DNA of 64,000 nt, taken from Allomeiothermus sp035760705. Lineage in GTDB: Bacteria > Deinococcota > Deinococci > Deinococcales > Thermaceae. Below, piece after piece: positions 59,097-64,000 of this stretch. The notes under the pieces were generated by a model that did not search any database, was not told the origin of the DNA, and saw only the letters and a program-made list of their open reading frames with translations. The stretch spans positions 10,862-74,861 of the forward strand of contig DASTSL010000051.1 of NCBI GenBank assembly GCA_035760705.1, written 5' to 3'. The translations under genes were made by a program, and so were the position numbers. How positions within the stretch are numbered: the stretch's first letter is position 1; each line of letters begins with the position of its first letter.

Positions 59097-59178
59097 TGGG
59101 GGAGGGGTGGCTTACCAGGCCGCGCCGCACACCCACCCTTGCGCCAGTCAACCCGACACTGCTACCGTGGGCGCACTG
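59097..59178. repeat. Dispersed repeat B, copy 2
   Basis: GGGGTGGCTTACCAGGCCGC, GCCGCACACCCACCCT and, after about 20 extra bases, GCTACCGTGGGCGCACT match the copy at 49,758-49,820. The spacer 58,992-59,198 also has a GCACCT/AGGTGC hairpin at 59,023-59,036 and GCCAAACGC units. Confidence 0.65.
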
Positions 59179-59198
59179 AGCACTGGGGAGATAGCTTT

Positions 59199-59786
59199 TC
59201 ACCCCTCCAATTCTGGGGCTGGCGGTTTGGCGAAATCCAGACCGTTGAACTTCTGCTGGGCCGCCTCGAAGCCCTCCACCACCCAGACCTTTACGCCTTC
59301 AGCGGCGGCCTCGAGCACCTTTTCCAGCACCGGCATCTGATCGGGCCGAAAACCGCTCAAGACCCAGCCTGCTCCCTCCTCCGGGCTTTTGGGTTTGCCG
59401 ATCCCGATGCGCAGGCGGTGAAAGGCCGAGGAGCCCAGAGCCTGGGTGATGGACTCGAGGCCGTAATTCCCTGCGTTTCCCCCACCCTTTTTGAAGCGGA
59501 GCTTTCCCAAGGGCAGATCCAGCTCGTCGTGAACTACCAGGATGCGCTCTTCCGGGATCTTGTGGAATCGGGCAAACGGAGCCACGGCCCTGCCGGTGGC
59601 GTTGTAGTAGGTCACCGGCTTCATCACCCAGCCCTTTTCGCCACCCAGGCTGAGTTCGGCGATCCCCGCGTCCCCTCTGATACGGAACTCGAGGCTAAGC
59701 CTGTCGAGCACCTGCCAGCCCACGTTGTGCTTGCTGCGCAGGTACTGGGCTCCGGGGTTGCCCTGTCCGACGATTAAAAAGCTCAT
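59199..59786 (-). CDS. pth: Peptidyl-tRNA hydrolase
   Basis: Pth recycles peptidyl-tRNA dropped from ribosomes. The 195-residue protein has GQGNPGAQYLRSKHNVGW (Asn10 and catalytic His20) and the VVHDELDLPLGKLRFK segment with the catalytic-site Asp. The usual GHNGL(K/R)SI motif reads GNYGLESI, so the second conserved His is Asn and the Asn is Tyr. It is followed on the same strand after a simple repeat from rplY, a common partner. Confidence 0.93.
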   Translation of the reverse strand: MSFLIVGQGNPGAQYLRSKHNVGWQVLDRLSLEFRIRGDAGIAELSLGGEKGWVMKPVTYYNATGRAVAPFARFHKIPEERILVVHDELDLPLGKLRFKKGGGNAGNYGLESITQALGSSAFHRLRIGIGKPKSPEEGAGWVLSGFRPDQMPVLEKVLEAAAEGVKVWVVEGFEAAQQKFNGLDFAKPPAPELEG

Positions 59787-59863
59787 AGCTCAGCGCCCAT
59801 GGCTCATAGCAAAAAGCTGATAGCCTCGGCGAGCTATCAGCCATCGGCCATAAGCTATCAGCG
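59787..59863. repeat. Degenerate GCTATCAGC simple repeat
   Basis: The pth-rplY spacer consists of related units (GGCTCATAGC, AGCTGATAGC, GAGCTATCAGCC, AAGCTATCAGCG) that can fold on each other. It is the clearest example of the repeat type also seen at 5,288, 39,157 and 57,015. Confidence 0.6.
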
Positions 59864-60481
59864 TTACTCTTCTTCGACCTTGCCCTTCTTGATGACCTCG
59901 GGCTCGGCAGCCACGGGGGCCGCGGTTTCGGTGACCAGCTTCTCGGCGTCTTCGGGCGGCACGATGGTGACTACGGTGGAGTCGCCCTTCATATTGAGCT
60001 TGACCCCTGCGGGCAGCTTAAGGTCAGAGAGATGCAGGCTATCCCCGATGCCCAAGCCGCTTACGTCCACCTCGATGAAATCAGGGATGTTGCGCGGCGA
60101 GACCTTGACTTCGACGTCGCGCAGCACGGTATCCATCACCCCGCCCAGCCGTACGCCTTGGGGGGTACCTACGAACTTAAGCGGCACGTACATCGCCACC
60201 GGTTCATCGGAGAGGGCATAAAAGTCTACGTGGGCGGGGCGGCGCTTGCGCTTGTCGAGGTTGACCTGGCGCACTAGCACATCTTGGGTTTTGCCGTCCA
60301 GCTCGAGCGTGATCACGTGGTGGATGGAGGCCGCACGGAACACCTTGTCGAACTCGCCGAGGTCCACGTAGACCTTTTTGTTCATCTGCTTGTTGTAGAG
60401 TATGCCAGGGAGCTTGCCGGTATCCCGGAGCACCTCGGGGTTTTCGCCTTCACGGTAGTAGGCTTTGAGCCGGTATTCCAT
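59864..60481 (-). CDS. rplY: 50S ribosomal protein L25 (Ctc form)
   Basis: L25 binds 5S rRNA. The 205-residue product is the long Ctc form: an N-terminal L25 domain (MEYRLKAYYREGENPEVLR, GKLPGILYN, DVLVRQVNLDKRKRRPAHVD) and the C-terminal TL5 domain ending in an acidic/Ala tail. The ATG at 60,481 follows AAGGAG; a longer frame lacks support. It is upstream of pth on the same strand. Confidence 0.94.
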   Translation of the reverse strand: MEYRLKAYYREGENPEVLRDTGKLPGILYNKQMNKKVYVDLGEFDKVFRAASIHHVITLELDGKTQDVLVRQVNLDKRKRRPAHVDFYALSDEPVAMYVPLKFVGTPQGVRLGGVMDTVLRDVEVKVSPRNIPDFIEVDVSGLGIGDSLHLSDLKLPAGVKLNMKGDSTVVTIVPPEDAEKLVTETAAPVAAEPEVIKKGKVEEE

Positions 60482-60582
60482 ACACCTTCTCCTTCTTATT
60501 TGGGGTGCTGGGCAGGGGTCGCCCAAACACAAGCCTTCCGAGTTTACCACACGGCTTTGGAAGAGGGAAGCTGGGTGGGGGC

Positions 60583-62250
60583 CTAATCAACCAGCCAGGC
60601 TACCTGGTAGGGCTTGAGCACCCCGGTGAACCACTGCCCGGTGATGAGGTTCTTCCCGATCCGGCTCACCGGCTGGGGGCGGTCAGTGACGTTGATGTAA
60701 CAGCCGACCGACCGGTCTCCTTGGCCCCGGATGATGCGCAGCACCTCCTTGGAGGGCAGGACCCGCTGGGGTGCGTTGGGGTGGAAGGCGGGGTGCGTGG
60801 ATCGCACCCGGAGCAGGTGCGAGTAGGCGGCCAAGACCTTGGCGGCCCTCGAGCCCGGCTCGGCCAGCAGCCCCTCGAGTTCGGCCTTCGTAAACTTGTG
60901 CCGGTTGAGGCGGCGGGGGATGCCGCTCTCCTCGAGCCCGGCGTGATCCGAGGGGGAGCCGAAGAGGCTGTGGATGTAGACCCCGGGTATCCCCTGCAAG
61001 CTGAGCAGGATGGCGTTGGCGGCGATAAACCGGGCGATCTTGAGCTCTTCTGCTTCCTCCGCGTTGGGATCGTTGAGCGCGTCGAAGAGGGTCAGGCACA
61101 GCTCGTAGGGCACCGGGCCGTCGGGGGTGTCCTTGTGGTTGACCCGGCCTCCATGATCCGAAGCCTGCCGCACCAGGGCCGCGATCTCTTCCGGTTGCAA
61201 AATTCCTCTCGCCGGAACCACCCCGATCCCGTCGTGCGAGGCCAGGAAGTTGAAAAAAGTGGTGCGGTCGGAGGGAAGCTCGAGCCCCGCCGCCCAGTTA
61301 GCGAGCTTGGACGCGTCCCCGGTGCGGAAAGTGTGCATGACTAGCGGCGGCAAAGGGAACTGATAGACCATCTGGGCTTCGTCGTGGCCGTTGCCGAAGT
61401 AGGAGATGTTCTCCCGGTGCGGCACGTTGGTCTCGGTGACCAGCAGCACGTGCGGGGCCACCACGTCCAGCACGCTCCGCATCAGCTTGACGATGCGGTG
61501 GGCGCCCTCGAGGTGCATACAGCTCGTCCCGATCACCTTCCAGATAAACCCCACCGCGTCCAGGCGGATCAGCCCGGCCCCGTTGCGGACGTAGCAGAGG
61601 AGGGCTTCGATGACCTCGAGCAACACCTCGGGGTTGGCGTAGTCGAGGTCGATCTGGTCGGTGGAGAAAGTGGTCCAGACCAGCTTCTCGCCGCTGGGGG
61701 TCTGGAACGGGGTGAGCAGGGGCAGGGTCCGGGGGCGGAACACCTGGCTCAGATCGGTGCCGGGCGGGGCGGTGATGAAAAAGTCTTTGTACTTGGGGTC
61801 GTCCTGCAAAAAGCCCTGGAACCAAGGCGAGGAGGCCGAGACGTGGTTGCAGACCAAGTCGGCCATCAGCCGGAAGTCCTGGGCGATGATGCGGATATCG
61901 GTCCAGGTGCCGAGCTCAGGGTCCACCCGCTGGAAGTCCACCACGCTAAAGCCGTCGTCGGAGGTGGAGGGGTAGAAGGGCAGGATGTGGACCCCGGTGA
62001 AAACCCCCTGAAGCCGCTCGTACAAGAAGTCATACAGGGTTTGCAGGGGGGGCTCGCCCTCGGCGCGGATCTGATCGCCGTAGGTGATGAGCAGGGCGTC
62101 CTTCTCGTTCCAGCCGCCCTTCCGCCGCTGCACCGGAAAGCGCGAGCAGATCTCCTCGAGCCGCCCCAGCACCGCATGGGCCCGCTCCCCGTACAAAAAC
62201 CCCAGGTGCTCGAGAATGGACTCACGAAGTCCAGGGGTTAAGGCGCTCAT
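60583..62250 (-). CDS. GH13_18 glycoside phosphorylase, probably glucosylglycerate phosphorylase
   Basis: The 555-residue enzyme has the GH13 motifs: DLVCNHVS, LIRLDAVGFIWK (nucleophile Asp), VTETNVPHRENISYFG (acid/base Glu) and FLASHDGIG. The length and the TGVHILPFYPSTSDDGFSV segment place it in the sucrose-phosphorylase subfamily. I recall that a Meiothermus silvanus member was shown to be a glucosylglycerate phosphorylase, which would cleave the compatible solute with phosphate to glucose 1-phosphate and glycerate. Sucrose or sucrose-6-phosphate phosphorylase remain possible. Its ATG overlaps the stop of the isomerase gene. Confidence 0.85.
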   Translation of the reverse strand: MSALTPGLRESILEHLGFLYGERAHAVLGRLEEICSRFPVQRRKGGWNEKDALLITYGDQIRAEGEPPLQTLYDFLYERLQGVFTGVHILPFYPSTSDDGFSVVDFQRVDPELGTWTDIRIIAQDFRLMADLVCNHVSASSPWFQGFLQDDPKYKDFFITAPPGTDLSQVFRPRTLPLLTPFQTPSGEKLVWTTFSTDQIDLDYANPEVLLEVIEALLCYVRNGAGLIRLDAVGFIWKVIGTSCMHLEGAHRIVKLMRSVLDVVAPHVLLVTETNVPHRENISYFGNGHDEAQMVYQFPLPPLVMHTFRTGDASKLANWAAGLELPSDRTTFFNFLASHDGIGVVPARGILQPEEIAALVRQASDHGGRVNHKDTPDGPVPYELCLTLFDALNDPNAEEAEELKIARFIAANAILLSLQGIPGVYIHSLFGSPSDHAGLEESGIPRRLNRHKFTKAELEGLLAEPGSRAAKVLAAYSHLLRVRSTHPAFHPNAPQRVLPSKEVLRIIRGQGDRSVGCYINVTDRPQPVSRIGKNLITGQWFTGVLKPYQVAWLVD

Positions 62251-63038
62251 AAGGAGCGTAGGTGGCGCACCGAGGCCGGTAAAACTTGCTCGGCGGGGCC
62301 GCTCAGGCGGCACTCGAAAGCCATGAAGCCGTCGAACCCGATCTCCCGCAAGGCGGCCAAGGCCGAGGCAAAATTGCTGTGACCGGCGCCGGGCTCGAGG
62401 CGGTTGGAGTCGGCCAGATGGACGTGGGCGAGGTGTTTGCCAGCCTTTCGGATCGAGCTGGGAAGCTGGGCTTTCTCGATGTTCATATGATAGAGGTCGG
62501 CGATCACCTTGACCGATTCTAAGCCGGTTTCCTGGCAGTAAGCCGCGGCCTGCTCGAGCGTGTTGACCATGTGGTCCTCATAGCGGTTCAAAGGCTCGAA
62601 GAAGAGGGTGGTGCCCACCTTCCTGGCGTGTTCGCCCAGGGTGCGCAGGGCCTCGAGCAGGATGCGCTGATCCTCCTCCGCGCTGCGCGGCGGCTCGAAG
62701 GGCGGCAAGCGTTTGGAGAAGATGCCGTAGGCGGCGGGCGTGACCACCCCGCGCGCCCCGATCTGGGGGGCGGTCTCGAGCAGGAGCTTCATCCGCTCGA
62801 GGGCCTCCCGGCGTTTCTCCGGGTCGAACTCCCCGATAAACGGCCCGCCCGCCAGACAGATCGAAGACAGTACTACGCCGGACTGGGCGGCTTCTCGTAG
62901 CTCGGGCAAGCGCTCGCCGAACTCGGCGCGGCTCTTGGCCAGGATCTCGATCCCGTCAAAGCCCGCGCTCTGGGCAAAGGCCCACTTCTCGAGCAGGCTG
63001 CCTCCGGGCAAAAGCTGTTCCTGAGCGGCCAATTTCAT
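62247..63038 (-). CDS. Sugar phosphate isomerase/epimerase (xylose isomerase-like TIM barrel)
   Basis: The 263-residue protein has the metal-binding residues of the AP-endonuclease-2/hydroxypyruvate-isomerase fold: Glu in FFEPLNRYEDHM, Asp-His in VIADLYHMNIE, His in LAHVHLADSNR and Glu in MAFECR. It likely isomerises or epimerises a small sugar or hydroxyacid. Its start and stop overlap both neighbours by 4 nt, so it is translationally coupled to the dehydrogenase and the phosphorylase. Confidence 0.86.
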   Translation of the reverse strand: MKLAAQEQLLPGGSLLEKWAFAQSAGFDGIEILAKSRAEFGERLPELREAAQSGVVLSSICLAGGPFIGEFDPEKRREALERMKLLLETAPQIGARGVVTPAAYGIFSKRLPPFEPPRSAEEDQRILLEALRTLGEHARKVGTTLFFEPLNRYEDHMVNTLEQAAAYCQETGLESVKVIADLYHMNIEKAQLPSSIRKAGKHLAHVHLADSNRLEPGAGHSNFASALAALREIGFDGFMAFECRLSGPAEQVLPASVRHLRSL

Positions 63039-64000
63039 GCTATCTCCTGAAAATCCAAAACCACCTGCACAGCCTCCGCCGGATGCTGGTCGAGGAGTTC
63101 GTAGGCTCGGGCGGCTTCCGGGGCGGGGAAGACGTGCGAGACCAGCGCCATCAGCTCGAGCCTCCCCTCTATAGCCAGCCGCATCACAGTCTGCTCGAGC
63201 CGGAGCCGATCCCAGCGGTGGTCGAGAGCGGGGTGAACCCCGGAGGTCTGCGAGCAGACCAGTTGCACCCGGTTATGGTGGAACTCCTCGCCCAGCCGGA
63301 GCCCGGCTCCTTCGCCCTGGAAGAATCCCCCGACCACCACCCTGGAGTTATAGGCGGTGGCCCGGATCGCCTCGTGCAAGGCGGCGTAGGAGCCGGTGAC
63401 CTCCAAGGTCACATCGGCCCCCCGATTCTGGGTGAGGGCTTTGATGGCTTCGGCGGGGCTCCCTTGGCGGAAATCTATCGTTGGTGTGCCGAGCTTCTCG
63501 GCTAGCTCGAGGCGTTTCTGCACCCCGTCCACCGCCAGAACCTCGGCCCCGTTCAGCCGGGCGAGCTGAGCGGTGATGATCCCCACCACCCCCAGCCCGA
63601 ACACCACCACCGTATCCCCTAGCCGAATTTCCGCGTCGTGGACCACGTTGAGGGCAATCGCGCCGATCCGGGCGAAGATGCCGAGCAGCGGGTTCCAACT
63701 TTCGGTTCCCCGAGCCCAGAGCCCGCTGCTCGGTCCGAGCGCCCTCGAAGCCGCGACCTCCTCGCTCAAGACCACCGAACTGCGGTGTCCCCAGGAGCCC
63801 CAGACCACCTGCCCGACCTCGAGCCTCCGCACCTTCGGGCCCACCTCCACGACCCGGCCCACCTGCTCGTAGCCGATGCCCCGCAGGGGGTACTCGAGCC
63901 CCGCCCGGTCCGGCACGAAGAGGCGCCGCACGGGGTCCCAGCGCTTCTCGAGGTAGGGGTTGGTGCCCCGGTACTGGGTGAGCTCGGTGCCCGCCGAGAT
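63035..64000 (-). CDS. Zinc-binding MDR alcohol dehydrogenase-like (5' end beyond window)
   Basis: The frame is open to the window edge. Visible parts are ISAGTELTQYRGTNPYLEKR, GYEQVGRVVEVGP, the NAD(P)-binding VVVFGLGVVGIITAQLARLNG and GADVTLEVTGS. The residues seen fit the medium-chain dehydrogenase family that resembles BchC/sorbitol dehydrogenases; the structural zinc Cys cluster is not visible. It is the first known gene of the operon with the isomerase and phosphorylase and may oxidise a sugar or polyol. Confidence 0.86.
   Translation of the reverse strand: MSAGTELTQYRGTNPYLEKRWDPVRRLFVPDRAGLEYPLRGIGYEQVGRVVEVGPKVRRLEVGQVVWGSWGHRSSVVLSEEVAASRALGPSSGLWARGTESWNPLLGIFARIGAIALNVVHDAEIRLGDTVVVFGLGVVGIITAQLARLNGAEVLAVDGVQKRLELAEKLGTPTIDFRQGSPAEAIKALTQNRGADVTLEVTGSYAALHEAIRATAYNSRVVVGGFFQGEGAGLRLGEEFHHNRVQLVCSQTSGVHPALDHRWDRLRLEQTVMRLAIEGRLELMALVSHVFPAPEAARAYELLDQHPAEAVQVVLDFQEIA

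Noticed and set aside
60583..62250. Alpha-amylase or trehalose synthase
   Set aside because: The length and motif context fit the sucrose-phosphorylase subfamily better, with no C-terminal maltokinase-like or other amylase domains.

Overview
The window is high-GC DNA from a thermophilic member of the Deinococcus-Thermus group, most probably a Meiothermus close to M. silvanus. That name is an inference. It rests on the caa3-type oxidase genes (a heme A/heme O synthase fusion, cytochrome c fused to subunit II, subunit III fused to subunit I), on many leaderless promoters with a -10 hexamer exactly 6 nt before an ATG or GTG, on the extreme abundance of CTCGAG, and on a GH13_18 phosphorylase like the glucosylglycerate phosphorylase I remember being reported from M. 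silvanus. Most of the window is ordinary chromosomal housekeeping DNA on both strands, with short spacers, dispersed palindromic repeats and a few decayed genes. I see no CRISPR array, prophage or intact insertion sequence.

Layout. 1-10,400: a lipoprotein fragment, a TPR-like protein, groES-groEL, a TrmH-type RNA methyltransferase, a type II pantothenate kinase, two paralogous uncharacterised acidic proteins, a methyltransferase, and a GNAT/acyl-CoA-synthetase-like protein. 10,640-14,600: an accessory patch with a truncated FAD oxidoreductase behind an operator-rich promoter, a decayed IS5-type remnant, a VWA protein, pgi, and an MNT/HEPN pair with a frameshifted HEPN gene. 14,600-24,000: a thioesterase, GTP-dependent PEP carboxykinase, a CDGSH protein, a DoxX-like protein, then ctaAB-coxB-coxAC and tRNA-Lys. 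24,000-30,000: a penicillin-acylase-family lipoprotein, tRNA-Glu and tRNA-Val, an acetyl xylan esterase-like gene carrying a repeat-bearing in-frame insert, KDPG aldolase and menG.

30,000-40,000: two BMP-type ABC permeases, a membrane protein, a cytochrome P450, a GGDEF protein with a C-terminal ribbon-helix-helix-like domain behind a palindrome-flanked promoter, a frameshifted Nudix gene, a Tam-like methyltransferase, ricT-holB and a phosphoesterase. 40,000-54,600: pstSCAB behind a PHO-box-like direct repeat, a GAF/GGDEF membrane protein, an FAD oxidoreductase, a DJ-1-like protein, a GNAT, ychF, a kelch protein divergent from a ModE-like regulator, a methyltransferase and a TPR protein. 54,900-64,000: ftsH, ddl divergent from a class IV aminotransferase, pth-rplY, and a translationally coupled operon of an MDR dehydrogenase, a TIM-barrel isomerase and the GH13_18 phosphorylase.

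How they fit together. The cox cluster builds the terminal oxidase and its heme A. Pgi, Eda and PckG belong to central carbon metabolism. PstSCAB takes up phosphate. GroEL/ES and FtsH handle protein quality control; Pth, L25 (Ctc) and YchF act with the ribosome. The most unusual single item is the GGDEF-RHH fusion at 35,328-35,948, whose promoter lies between the arms of a 10-bp inverted repeat and so looks autoregulated.
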